Assembly: GCA_964426545.1 (NCBI GenBank)
Contig: CAYRQP010000005.1
Location: 1 to 64,000 of the forward strand
DNA from: CAYRQP01 sp964426545
Lineage (GTDB): Bacteria > Fermentibacterota > Fermentibacteria > Fermentibacterales > JCC-6
Length of the DNA stretch: 64,000 nt
Reading direction: 5' to 3'
The translations under genes were made by a program, and so were the position numbers. Shown piece by piece: positions 52,927-61,101 of the stretch (its first letter is position 1; each line of letters opens with the position of its first letter). The notes beneath the pieces were generated by a model. That model had not been told where the DNA came from. It saw nothing but the letters and a program-made list of their open reading frames with translations, and made no database searches.

Positions 52927-53580
52927 TCAATCTTCCAGTACAAACTCATAGATTACCGAAGTCCACACCCCGACGGGTACTCCGTCTTGTCTTTTTGCAG
53001 GTATCCAGCTGCTGTTCATCAGTGCGGCTTCAGCCGCGGCATCCATGCCTGCAAGACCGGAACTCTGGATAGTGACGATCTCAACCGGTTCTCCGGTTTC
53101 ACTAATGAACACCTGAAGAATAACCCGCCCTTCCACACCTGCCTGCCTTGCCATTTCGGGGTATTCGGGCATGGGGCGGTATGTGCAAGCGGGAGGGGTG
53201 CTGTGCGGGACAAAGGTGCCCGGCACCGGTATTTCGTCAGGGTCGTCCTGATGATGTTCGATATTGGAACTGACGGTGAGTGCTGTCGAAAGCCCAGTAG
53301 TATCTTCTACAAGACTGATGACTGTAAGGGGCTGCACAACTTCGGGTATTTCATTCCGGACTATTTCTTCTACATCCACCTGCTTCTCTTCGGGAAGTCC
53401 AGGCGGAATTTCATAGAGTTCCCCCGCGTCCACTCCCGTCATTTCATCAGTTGTTGTTTTCGATGCAAGTCTTCCGATACCTGCCCCGGGTATAGCTTCG
53501 AATGCAATGATGAGGATTGCCAGTGAACATAGTACACCTATGTCCATCGATCTGGTTTGTTTCTTATCTGTTAATTTCAT
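52927..53580 (-). CDS. TonB-family energy transducer with in-frame repeat in linker
   Basis: A 217-residue TonB-like protein. One membrane helix near residues 13-30 (IGVLCSLAILIIAFEAIPG) is followed by an acidic, proline-rich periplasmic linker to about residue 130. The C-terminal TonB domain follows (YPEMARQAGVEGRVILQVFI, VEIVTIQSSGLAGMDAAAEA). It would transmit energy to outer-membrane receptors. The linker contains EIPVPGTFVPHS, where the DNA is the GGTGCC-C-GGCACC palindrome also found in ygfK. No ExbB/ExbD genes are near. Confidence 0.85.
   Translation of the reverse strand: MKLTDKKQTRSMDIGVLCSLAILIIAFEAIPGAGIGRLASKTTTDEMTGVDAGELYEIPPGLPEEKQVDVEEIVRNEIPEVVQPLTVISLVEDTTGLSTALTVSSNIEHHQDDPDEIPVPGTFVPHSTPPACTYRPMPEYPEMARQAGVEGRVILQVFISETGEPVEIVTIQSSGLAGMDAAAEAALMNSSWIPAKRQDGVPVGVWTSVIYEFVLED
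53215..53227. repeat. GGTGCC palindrome within the TonB-family gene
   Basis: ggtgcc-c-ggcacc, a 13-base perfect palindrome inside the linker codons for VPGTF. It shares the core and reading frame output (VPGTF) with the 75-bp element in ygfK, though only a single arm is clear here. Confidence 0.5.
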
Positions 53581-53750
53581 GATTTTCTCCCTTCAGATGT
53601 TATACATCCGAAGTGAGATGTTTATTCCGAGGAACGGCTTGAAAAGCAGAAATTACAGAAATTTGAAGAGATTTGGATAAATATGCGAATTATCCGCCAA
53701 ACCGTCTATAAAGTGGACAACTGAGTGGAAGGAATGACGTACGGTACCGG

Positions 53751-53885
53751 TTACTTTTTCCTGAGGAGCAGGAAAAGCATGGTGGCGATGCTGTCGAGGG
53801 ACACGAGTCCCGCGAGGACAAGATAGTCTCCGGGATTATTGTATCCGAACGCCAGCCTGAGTATCAGGAATATTATTGTTCCCAT
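53751..53885 (-). CDS. Small membrane protein, 44 residues
   Basis: A 44-residue ORF (MGTIIFLILRLAFGYNN to LLLRKK) starting at ATG 53885 with a textbook aggagg eight bases upstream. It has two short hydrophobic segments split by a NNPGDY turn and a basic C-terminus. The length is below common gene-calling limits. It is unlike anything I can name. The good ribosome-binding site and hydrophobic pattern argue for a real gene. Confidence 0.6.
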   Translation of the reverse strand: MGTIIFLILRLAFGYNNPGDYLVLAGLVSLDSIATMLFLLLRKK

Positions 53886-54012
53886 TGTCTAACCTCCTTA
53901 CCTACACATAAGATATAAATAACCCGCCAATATGACAAGTTTGTTATTATTCATATATTTACATATTATGGATTGGGACGTAAACTGAAGTAAATCTGAT
54001 GCAAGGGGTGTT

Positions 54013-55149
54013 TTGGTTTCAGAGAAACATACTGTCGAAATATTAGGTACAACTTTCATTTTTCAAGGAATACTGGAAGCTGACGAAGCTCATCTGATTG
54101 AGTCCGCCCTTGCAAAAAACCGCAGGGATATTATCAGGAAGAAAGAAGTGACAATAGATATGAGCGACTGCTCCGGTGCTGATACTGTGGCAGCAGTCGT
54201 AATCTATACTTTTTGCAGGGAAGTGAAGCAGAAAGGTGTTAAAGTAACCACCATAGGTTTCACGGCTGACCTGAGAAATCTCTTCTCGTCCTTTGAAAGG
54301 CACGAGCAGTCCGATCCCCCTGAGAAAAAGGACATTAGTCTCCGCAGGACTTTCGTGGGTATAGGGGAGATGGTATATGAACTCGGGAAGACACTCAAAG
54401 GACTGAATCTCTTTCTTTTCGATGCTGTTAATGCACTTTATACGCTAATACTCAGCCCAAGGAAAATCCGCTGGCGGATGGTATTCTATTACATGGAGGA
54501 GGCCGGGCTCAAGAGCCTTCCGATAGTCGCAACATTGACCTGGCTTATGGGGACTGTTCTGGGATATCAGGCAGGCTATCAGCTGAAGATGTTTGCGGCA
54601 GGTTCCTTTATGCCTTCGATGATCGGTTACAGTATTACCTGGGAAATCGGCCCGATGCTTGCAGCTGTTCTCGTGGCAGGTCGCTCCGGCTCTGCATTTG
54701 CAGCTGAAATAGGTACGATGAAGGTGAGACAGGAAGTCGATGCCCTTAAAGTCATGGACTTCAGTCCCTTCGATTATCTCGTTACCCCGAAACTTGTTGC
54801 TCTTCTGTTTGTGATGCCGCTTGTAGTTCTAGTCGCCGACTGTGCTGGTATTGTCGGGGGGCTTCTGGCAGGGGGGGTATTCCTCGGTATGTCGGCTGAC
54901 ACATATCTGCATTCCATCAGTCTATCCCTACTTCCGATTGATTTTCTCTGGGGTATGATGAAGGGGCTTGTTTATGCGATAATAATAGCCAATACCGGGT
55001 GTTATATCGGCATGAGGGTCAGGGGCGGCGCTGCTGAGGTGGGAAGGGCAACTACCGGTGCTGTTGTCTACAGTATTTTTCTGGTTATTCTCGCAGATGC
55101 TCTACTCTCACTGCTGTTCGTTCACATAAGACCGGGAATAAGTATTTAG
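54013..55149 (+). CDS. mlaE: MlaE-type permease with N-terminal STAS domain
   Basis: A 378-residue fusion. Residues 1-95 resemble an STAS domain (VTIDMSDCSGADTVAAVVIY, KQKGVKVTTIGF). The rest is the MlaE/YrbE permease with GYQAGYQLKMFAAGSFMPSM-like start, TWEIGPMLAAVLVAGRSGSA and EIGTMKVRQEVDALKVM (family hallmarks). MlaE forms the inner-membrane core of a phospholipid or related lipid transporter. A separate MlaB (STAS) gene is missing, and the fusion explains that. TTG 54013 follows caagggg; no ATG fits. It is the first gene of a four-gene operon. Confidence 0.9.
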   Translation: MVSEKHTVEILGTTFIFQGILEADEAHLIESALAKNRRDIIRKKEVTIDMSDCSGADTVAAVVIYTFCREVKQKGVKVTTIGFTADLRNLFSSFERHEQSDPPEKKDISLRRTFVGIGEMVYELGKTLKGLNLFLFDAVNALYTLILSPRKIRWRMVFYYMEEAGLKSLPIVATLTWLMGTVLGYQAGYQLKMFAAGSFMPSMIGYSITWEIGPMLAAVLVAGRSGSAFAAEIGTMKVRQEVDALKVMDFSPFDYLVTPKLVALLFVMPLVVLVADCAGIVGGLLAGGVFLGMSADTYLHSISLSLLPIDFLWGMMKGLVYAIIIANTGCYIGMRVRGGAAEVGRATTGAVVYSIFLVILADALLSLLFVHIRPGISI

Positions 55150-55150
55150 T

Positions 55151-55924
55151 ATGCCAAAAAATAATTTAATAGCCGTTGAGAATCTCCAGGGGGGGTATGG
55201 TACGGGGGAGGACAGGCATCTTGTCCTCGATGACCTGAACATGACTGTAAGAAAAGGTGAAATACTCGCAATTGTCGGGCCGAGTGGATGTGGTAAAAGC
55301 ACGGTCATGCGTAATCTGATCGGTCTCGAGAAACCGTGGAAGGGGCGAATTCTCTTCGATGGAAGAGACATACATAAAACAGATGAAGCTCTGTCAGCGG
55401 CACGCAGGCGATGGGGGATTACATTTCAATCCGGGGCTCTTCTAGGAAACCTGACGATTCTCGAAAATGTGATGCTTCCGCTTCAGGAATACACATCGCT
55501 CTCCCCATTTGAAATAAAACTCACTGCATATGAAAAACTGGAAACAGTCGGACTCGATACACTGGGGGCATCATATCCAATGGACATATCCGGAGGGCAG
55601 CAGAAGAGGGCGGGACTCGCACGGGCGATTGCACTCGACCCCGAAGTTCTCTTCTTCGATGAACCTTCAGCGGGACTGGATCCGATTACATCATCACGGC
55701 TTGATAACCTGATAATCAAGATAAATAAAGTCTTCAATACAACAGTAGTGATAGTTACCCACGAACTTGCAAGTATCTATGCGATTTCCGACAGAGTGGT
55801 CATGCTCGACCCACTGGAAAAACGCATCATTGCAGAAGGACAGGCGACTGACCTTCGTGATAATTCTTCAGATGAACGGGTACTTGCATTCTTCAGACGC
55901 GAAGATATTTCAAAGAGAGGATAA
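55151..55924 (+). CDS. mlaF: MlaF-type ABC ATPase
   Basis: A 257-residue ATPase with Walker A VGPSGCGKSTVMRNL, Q-loop ITFQSGALLGNLTI (the S-G-A-L-x motif is typical of MlaF), signature DISGGQQKRAGLARAI, Walker B LFFDEPSAGLDP and VTHELAS. It begins one base after the MlaE stop. It drives lipid movement between inner and outer membrane. Confidence 0.93.
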   Translation: MPKNNLIAVENLQGGYGTGEDRHLVLDDLNMTVRKGEILAIVGPSGCGKSTVMRNLIGLEKPWKGRILFDGRDIHKTDEALSAARRRWGITFQSGALLGNLTILENVMLPLQEYTSLSPFEIKLTAYEKLETVGLDTLGASYPMDISGGQQKRAGLARAIALDPEVLFFDEPSAGLDPITSSRLDNLIIKINKVFNTTVVIVTHELASIYAISDRVVMLDPLEKRIIAEGQATDLRDNSSDERVLAFFRREDISKRG

Positions 55925-55928
55925 GATA

Positions 55929-56786
55929 ATGGCACAAAAAGCCAACAGGTTCCGGCTGGGACTTTTCTTTTCCATTGGTGTGCTGCTTCTGATTACCATC
56001 ATTCTCTGGCTGACAGGGGGTTTCAAGCACAAAAAAGTTAAAACCTATGTCTGTTATTTCGAGTGGTCGGTACAGGGATTGAATGAAGGCGGGAATGTGC
56101 TTTACAACGGTGTTCCTGTGGGTAAGATAAAAACTATCGAAGTGGCTCCGGACGGAAATCTCGTGGAAGTGATAGTCGATATCGAGAAGAGCTTTACCGT
56201 TGGTCCAACGGTCGTTGCTACTCTGCAGATGACCGGAATTACCGGACTGAAATCGATGAATCTAAGCCATACGACGACAGGGGTATCACCACCCCATTAC
56301 GAGTTCGCCGAATACCCGGTCATTCCTGTTAGTCCGGGAGCCGTTCAGGCAGTCACAACTACATTCGAGCGAATCACAGAAATAATCCATGAGGTCAATT
56401 TCAAGGAAGTGGGTGAGGAGGTAACTACACTGCTTCACAATGTAAACACTATTCTCGACGGGGACATGATAGAGAATATAGAAGAATCCATCCTCCGGAA
56501 CTCACAGAATCTCGATACTCTGCTTGTCACATATACCAAACTCGGCAGGGACCTTGATGCACTTATAGTCAACCTCGATGCACCGGAACTGGCAGGCAGC
56601 ATCGATTCACTAATGACAAGAATAGACGGATTTATAGAACCGTTCGATAATTTCATGGTACAATTGAATGAGATTACGGTAGAGACCAATAATCTGATCG
56701 AGAGTATCAGGTTCATATTCGAAATACTGCAGAACGGTCCCGGAGAATTTATGATTCCGACTTCCGGAGAAGGAGTGTGGCAATGA
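55929..56786 (+). CDS. mlaD: MlaD-type MCE domain protein
   Basis: A 285-residue inner-membrane protein with one N-terminal helix (RLGLFFSIGVLLLITIILWL) and a MCE domain (GLNEGGNVLYNGVPVGKIKT). The C-terminal half is helical with coiled-coil-like leucine spacing (IEESILRNSQNLDTLLVTYT). MCE proteins form rings that carry lipids. ATG 55929 lies four bases after the MlaF stop; an open frame reaching 55767 inside mlaF is rejected. It is longer than E. coli MlaD because of the helical tail. Confidence 0.9.
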   Translation: MAQKANRFRLGLFFSIGVLLLITIILWLTGGFKHKKVKTYVCYFEWSVQGLNEGGNVLYNGVPVGKIKTIEVAPDGNLVEVIVDIEKSFTVGPTVVATLQMTGITGLKSMNLSHTTTGVSPPHYEFAEYPVIPVSPGAVQAVTTTFERITEIIHEVNFKEVGEEVTTLLHNVNTILDGDMIENIEESILRNSQNLDTLLVTYTKLGRDLDALIVNLDAPELAGSIDSLMTRIDGFIEPFDNFMVQLNEITVETNNLIESIRFIFEILQNGPGEFMIPTSGEGVWQ

Positions 56787-57415
56787 GATTGAAAATAACT
56801 ACAGCAGTGATAACGAGCATATCAATTCTGTCGATGTTCACGGGATGCATTACAGTCAATGTACCTATAGGCACTTCAAGTACTTCGCAGGTAGAAATCT
56901 GGAAAATAGACTATCTACAGCCCGGTTCATGGGGATACACGACAGAGAAGATGATACGCATAGATGATTTCAGAAGCGTTAATTTTCTGAACAGTACGGA
57001 GATTGTGATTCAGCTATTCGACGGTACATTGAACATCGCCGAAACAGACATATGGGATACATTCCCCGGAAAGGCACTTCCTGATTTTCTTACGAGAGAT
57101 ATGCTGGCAGACGGTTATTATGCCGGGGTTTTCAGGTCAGCAACCGTCCTCATCGAAGATATTACAGTCAACGGCTTCATCAGGCAGTTTGGCGGTAAGG
57201 TTACTTCCGACGGCTGGGAAGCAGTACTCGACATCGATGTAACTGTCATCGATCCCGTTTATAGTACGATTATTCTGCAGAAGAATTACAGCACCCAGTA
57301 TTCGCTTGAAACTCCGAGTTATGCTGCTCTTGCTGAGGGGATGGGAATTCTCATCCAGATATTCTCAGAAGAATTACGGGGTGACATTTATTCGGCAATG
57401 CTGCCGGTCAGATAA
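56783..57415 (+). CDS. ABC transport auxiliary lipoprotein (PqiC/LptE-like)
   Basis: A 210-residue lipoprotein: signal and lipobox TTAVITSISILSMFTGC, then a body with EKMIRIDDFRSVNFLNSTEI, typical of the auxiliary lipoprotein component that pairs with MCE transporters. It would sit in the outer membrane and receive lipids from MlaD. ATG 56783 overlaps the MlaD stop (ATGA) with aaggag upstream; GTG 56777 is less well placed. Confidence 0.8.
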   Translation: MRLKITTAVITSISILSMFTGCITVNVPIGTSSTSQVEIWKIDYLQPGSWGYTTEKMIRIDDFRSVNFLNSTEIVIQLFDGTLNIAETDIWDTFPGKALPDFLTRDMLADGYYAGVFRSATVLIEDITVNGFIRQFGGKVTSDGWEAVLDIDVTVIDPVYSTIILQKNYSTQYSLETPSYAALAEGMGILIQIFSEELRGDIYSAMLPVR

Positions 57416-57520
57416 TCCCACGGCTGAATCTGTAGATAAGAACTAACCCCCTTGCGGAGCTTATTATATTATGATGGATTTGTTATTTGACTCTTTCACT
57501 AATACATATTCGGGAGATTT

Positions 57521-58438
57521 ATGAAACTATTCGGCAGAAAAGAAAAACAGAAAACACCGGTGCAGAAGGAACAGACGGCTCCACCGCAGGATGACCTGAA
57601 TAACTACATAATTGTCATTCTCGACAGTTGCCGCTTCGATACATTCATGGAAGCATCCCCGCAGACCATCATGAAACTCGGTGAAGTAGAGAAACGCTAT
57701 AGTTATGCATCCTGGACTGCTCCTTCGCATTATAACCTTCTAATGGGTTTGATGCCTCATGTCAGCCCGAGCAATGTATTTGCATCTGAATACTACAAGG
57801 AGGATTTTCTCCGATTCAATGAAAGACTCGGGGCTGAGGGAGTCAGTTTTAAAAGCCTTGTACCCAAACTGTACCTACCAAGTTATCTGCGCAACTCTCT
57901 CGGGTACATCACCCGGGGAATGGTATCGCTTCCGGTTCTGAACAGCTACACTCCGGTAAATACAGGCTTCGATTCGTGGAAACTGATGGACAAGCACAAT
58001 GACATGATGGCAATGGTCGATGCAATGACCTTTTCCCCAAACCGCCCCAGTTTCTACCTACTGAATGTGGGGGAGACCCATTATCCGTATGCTCTTCCGA
58101 GCGAACCGAAGAATGAATGGCCCAGGATAAGCGGTGTTCATGGTGTCTTCAAGCATCTCGATGACCATATAGTCGGTGGGAAGCTGATCTCGGACAAGGA
58201 TGCCCCGAAGTTCTTCGACCGGGAGCAATTGGACAGGCTGAAAGCACGGCAGGTCGAGACAGTCCGCTATTTAGACACTGTATTCGACAAACTGTTCGAC
58301 ATAGTCCCGAAGAACACATACATAACGGTAACATCCGACCATGGTGAACTTTTCGGTGAAAACGGGTACTTCGGGCATGGTCCGATATTCCACGAGAAAG
58401 TATTCGAAGTGCCTTTTTTAGAAGGCAAAATAAGGTAA
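57521..58438 (+). CDS. Sulfatase/alkaline phosphatase-superfamily protein
   Basis: A 305-residue soluble protein of the alkaline phosphatase/sulfatase superfamily. The metal motif IVILDSCRFDTFM at the front has Cys where sulfatases carry the formylglycine or catalytic residue. TVTSDHGELFGENGYFGHGP with the conserved Asp-His and His closes the domain. The sulfatase C-x-P-x-R motif itself is absent; the context is SASW-APSH-like (YASWTAPSHYNLLMGL). It may be a phosphodiesterase or phosphatase. The length is short for the family. It lies 24 bases before htpG on the same strand. Confidence 0.75.
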   Translation: MKLFGRKEKQKTPVQKEQTAPPQDDLNNYIIVILDSCRFDTFMEASPQTIMKLGEVEKRYSYASWTAPSHYNLLMGLMPHVSPSNVFASEYYKEDFLRFNERLGAEGVSFKSLVPKLYLPSYLRNSLGYITRGMVSLPVLNSYTPVNTGFDSWKLMDKHNDMMAMVDAMTFSPNRPSFYLLNVGETHYPYALPSEPKNEWPRISGVHGVFKHLDDHIVGGKLISDKDAPKFFDREQLDRLKARQVETVRYLDTVFDKLFDIVPKNTYITVTSDHGELFGENGYFGHGPIFHEKVFEVPFLEGKIR

Positions 58439-58462
58439 AATTAACAAAGGAGAAGACAGGCA

Positions 58463-60316
58463 ATGACAGAGCGTGTACGCAAACTGAAATTCAAATCTGA
58501 AACACAAAAAGTGCTTGACATAGTAATCAACAGTTTATACTCACACCCGGATATTTTTCTGCGGGAACTTATTTCCAACTCATCCGATGCACTGGACAAA
58601 GTGCGTTTCGAGATGCTCACGAATAAGAAACTCTCCACAAAAGAGGATCTGAAAATAACGATTATTCCCGATGCAGAAGCCGGAACACTCACGATAAGAG
58701 ATAACGGCATAGGAATGACTGAGGATGAAATGGCAGACAATCTCGGTACAATAGCCGGTTCGGGCACCCGTAACTTTCTCGACAAGATAAAAGACAGCAA
58801 GAAAGAAGCAACTCCGGAGATGATAGGACAGTTCGGTGTGGGTTTCTACTCATCATTTATGGTTGCCGACAGGGTAGAAGTATTCTCGAAAAGAGCCGGT
58901 TCGAAAGAAACTGGTCATAAATGGTATTCCACCGGTCACGAGACTTTTAACATGAGGGCAGAAGAGAATGTTCCTGCTGGTACGAGTGTAGTTCTTTATC
59001 TCAAGGAAGACATGAAGGAATATGTCGAGAGTTACAGACTCCGCGAACTCGTCAAGAAGTACTCTGACTTCATTTCATATCCGGTTTTCATCGAAGTCGA
59101 AGATGAAACGGACAAGGATCAGGTAAACACGGGGAAACCAATCTGGACCCGTTCAGAGGACGATGTCGAAGACGAAGAGTACAATGAATTCTACAAACAT
59201 GCGACCTTCGATGCACAGGAGCCGCTTTCCCGGCTCGTCTTCCACGCAGAAGGCGTAATGGAGTTCTACTCACTTCTTTTCATACCGTCACACAGGACGA
59301 TGGAGATGCTCATGCCTGATTACAAGACAGGCGTAAAACTCTATATCAAAAAGGTGATGATAAAGGAGGAAGCCGATGAGATTCTTCCGAAGTACCTCCG
59401 TTTTCTCAAAGGTGTGGTGGAATCGTCGGACCTTCCGCTGAATATCTCGCGCGAGACGCTTCAGAATAACAGGACAGTCAAAGCAATCAACAATGCCATA
59501 ACGGGTAAAGTCCTGAACTGGCTTACGGACATGAAGAAAGATGATATCGAGAGATACACGAAGTTCTTCGAGAATTTCGGGGATTTCATCAAGGAAGGTG
59601 TTTACTCTGACTATCAGCACAGGGAAAAACTTGCCAACCTTCTCCTCGTATGGACGAATAATAGTGGAGATGAGCGGAAGGGACTCGAAGAGATTGTTGA
59701 AGCGATGCCCGAGAAAACAGAAAAGATATTCTATATCACAGGGCTCGACAGGAAGGAACTGGCGAATTCCCCCTATCTCGAAGCAGCGGGAAAAGATGCT
59801 GAAGTAGTTCTTCTCGACAGCCCGATAGATGAATTTACTGTCGAAGCTCTCATGGAGTATAAGGGAAAGAAGTTTGTTTCGCTTTTGAAGGAGTCCGCGG
59901 AAGACGACCTGACTGAGCAGGAGAAGGCTGAGAAGAAAACAGCTGAGGAAGCTTTTGCCGGCTTACTCGAATTCATGAAGGATCAGCTGGGTGACAAGGT
60001 CGAAGCAGTCAAGATTTCACCGCGTCTGAAAGACAGTCCGTGCATCATAGTGATGGACAAGAACGATGTGGGCGACATGTTCCGCAGGATGATGGCGACG
60101 ATGGAGCAGGAAGTCCCGAAGCCCAAGCACATCCTTGAACTCAACCTGCAGCATCCGCTTTTGGAAAAACTCCAGAAGCTCTACGATGAGGATCGCTCGG
60201 GTGACGAATTGAAGACAATGATAACCACCGTCCACGCCCTTGCCCAGATATTCGCCGGCTCCCGCCCCGACAACCCCGCCGAGTTCGGCAAACTCATCAC
60301 CAACCTCCTCCTCTAA
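58463..60316 (+). CDS. htpG: HtpG (bacterial Hsp90 chaperone)
   Basis: A 617-residue Hsp90. The ATP-binding N-domain has LISNSSDALDKVRFE, IRDNGIGMTEDEM, GTIAGSGTRNF and GQFGVGFYSSFMV. The middle domain has SRLVFHAEGVMEFYSLLFIP and NISRETLQNNRTVKAI, and the C-terminal dimerisation domain ends NPAEFGKLITNLLL. It helps fold client proteins. The start is ATG 58463 behind aaaggaga. Its stop overlaps by three bases with the stop of the minus-strand gene next to it. Confidence 0.97.
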   Translation: MTERVRKLKFKSETQKVLDIVINSLYSHPDIFLRELISNSSDALDKVRFEMLTNKKLSTKEDLKITIIPDAEAGTLTIRDNGIGMTEDEMADNLGTIAGSGTRNFLDKIKDSKKEATPEMIGQFGVGFYSSFMVADRVEVFSKRAGSKETGHKWYSTGHETFNMRAEENVPAGTSVVLYLKEDMKEYVESYRLRELVKKYSDFISYPVFIEVEDETDKDQVNTGKPIWTRSEDDVEDEEYNEFYKHATFDAQEPLSRLVFHAEGVMEFYSLLFIPSHRTMEMLMPDYKTGVKLYIKKVMIKEEADEILPKYLRFLKGVVESSDLPLNISRETLQNNRTVKAINNAITGKVLNWLTDMKKDDIERYTKFFENFGDFIKEGVYSDYQHREKLANLLLVWTNNSGDERKGLEEIVEAMPEKTEKIFYITGLDRKELANSPYLEAAGKDAEVVLLDSPIDEFTVEALMEYKGKKFVSLLKESAEDDLTEQEKAEKKTAEEAFAGLLEFMKDQLGDKVEAVKISPRLKDSPCIIVMDKNDVGDMFRRMMATMEQEVPKPKHILELNLQHPLLEKLQKLYDEDRSGDELKTMITTVHALAQIFAGSRPDNPAEFGKLITNLLL

Positions 60317-60882
60317 CGGTATTGAGCTAAGGATAATAAAAGTACCTGGCACCTTTTCTTATTACTATCTCCAGCGACAGCAGTGGTTCCGTTGTATGTT
60401 GAAGGAAGTTCTGTGTAGTCGCCGGTTGCAGGATCTGTTCTGTACAGGATATCATTCTGGATGATCATGAGGGCATCGCCGGCCCAACATAGGAACTGTG
60501 TTCCGACATAGGATCCCGGGATGGATTCCCAGTCTCCGTTCATCGGATCTATCCTGTAGATGTTTCCGATTTGAGCACTGTAAAGGAATTCATCGCTGGC
60601 AGCAAGTGCATTTGTACCGTCCCAGGATTCTGAAAGCACCGTCCATGACCCATCCGCGGGATTCGCTTTGTAGAGTGTGTTACCCTGTATCGCAAAGAGT
60701 TCTCCGGAGTGCCCTACCATGAGTTCTGTTCCCGCCCAACTGCTGCTGAGGGTTGTCCAGCTGCCGTCGTGCGAATCCACATCATACAGGATATCACCAT
60801 CGACAGCAAAAAGCTGATCCGCTGCTGCGGTTCCCACAAGCAACAGTAGAGTCGCAAGTATGAAATACCTCAATTTGTTCAT
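60313..60882 (-). CDS. Secreted beta-propeller-like repeat protein, apparently truncated
   Basis: A 189-residue exported protein with signal peptide MNKLRYFILATLLLLVGTAA and at least four imperfect repeats of about 38 residues. Each has a strand-turn pattern like YDVDSHDGSWTTLSSSWAGT, YKANPADGSWTVLSESWDGT and YRIDPMNGDWESIPGSYVGT. Full propellers need more repeats. The last one breaks off after TTAVAGDS, where a GGTGCC-type repeat half-copy begins and a short unrelated tail (KKRCQVLLLSLAQYR) ends at a stop overlapping htpG. Truncation by repeat insertion is likely. ATG 60882 is chosen behind aaggagaga. Confidence 0.7.
   Translation of the reverse strand: MNKLRYFILATLLLLVGTAAADQLFAVDGDILYDVDSHDGSWTTLSSSWAGTELMVGHSGELFAIQGNTLYKANPADGSWTVLSESWDGTNALAASDEFLYSAQIGNIYRIDPMNGDWESIPGSYVGTQFLCWAGDALMIIQNDILYRTDPATGDYTELPSTYNGTTAVAGDSNKKRCQVLLLSLAQYR
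60342..60357. repeat. Half-copy of the GGTGCC palindromic element
   Basis: gtacctggcacctttt matches the right arm of the ygfK element (gtgcctggcacctttt) at 15 of 16 positions. It lies in the final codons of the minus-strand repeat-protein gene. Confidence 0.7.
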
Positions 60883-61020
60883 TCTCTCTCCTTCATCCGG
60901 TTGCATCGAAACTCCGACTTCAGTACCGCACGTCACTTACTTATTGCATAGTCAGTACGGTACGGTACTTGTGCTAAGTGTCCTTCCACCTAGTTGGCGG
61001 ATTTATTACACTATTACATA

Positions 61021-61073
61021 GGGACATGACTTTAGTCGTGTCCCGTTGTTCTGTCTTGCTTTAGTCGTGTCCG
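61021..61073. repeat. GGGACACGAC repeat with hairpin
   Basis: gggacatgac (61021-61030) and gtcgtgtccc (61035-61044) form a 10-bp stem with one mismatch (a G-U or A-C pair depending on strand). A second copy of ctttagtcgtgtcc lies at 61059-61072. The core gggacacgac also occurs at 24303-24312. It is a dispersed short repeat that may end the minus-strand transcript from 61102. Confidence 0.55.
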
Positions 61074-61101
61074 CTTCGTGGGCATCGAGAGGGTTGTCTG
61101 T

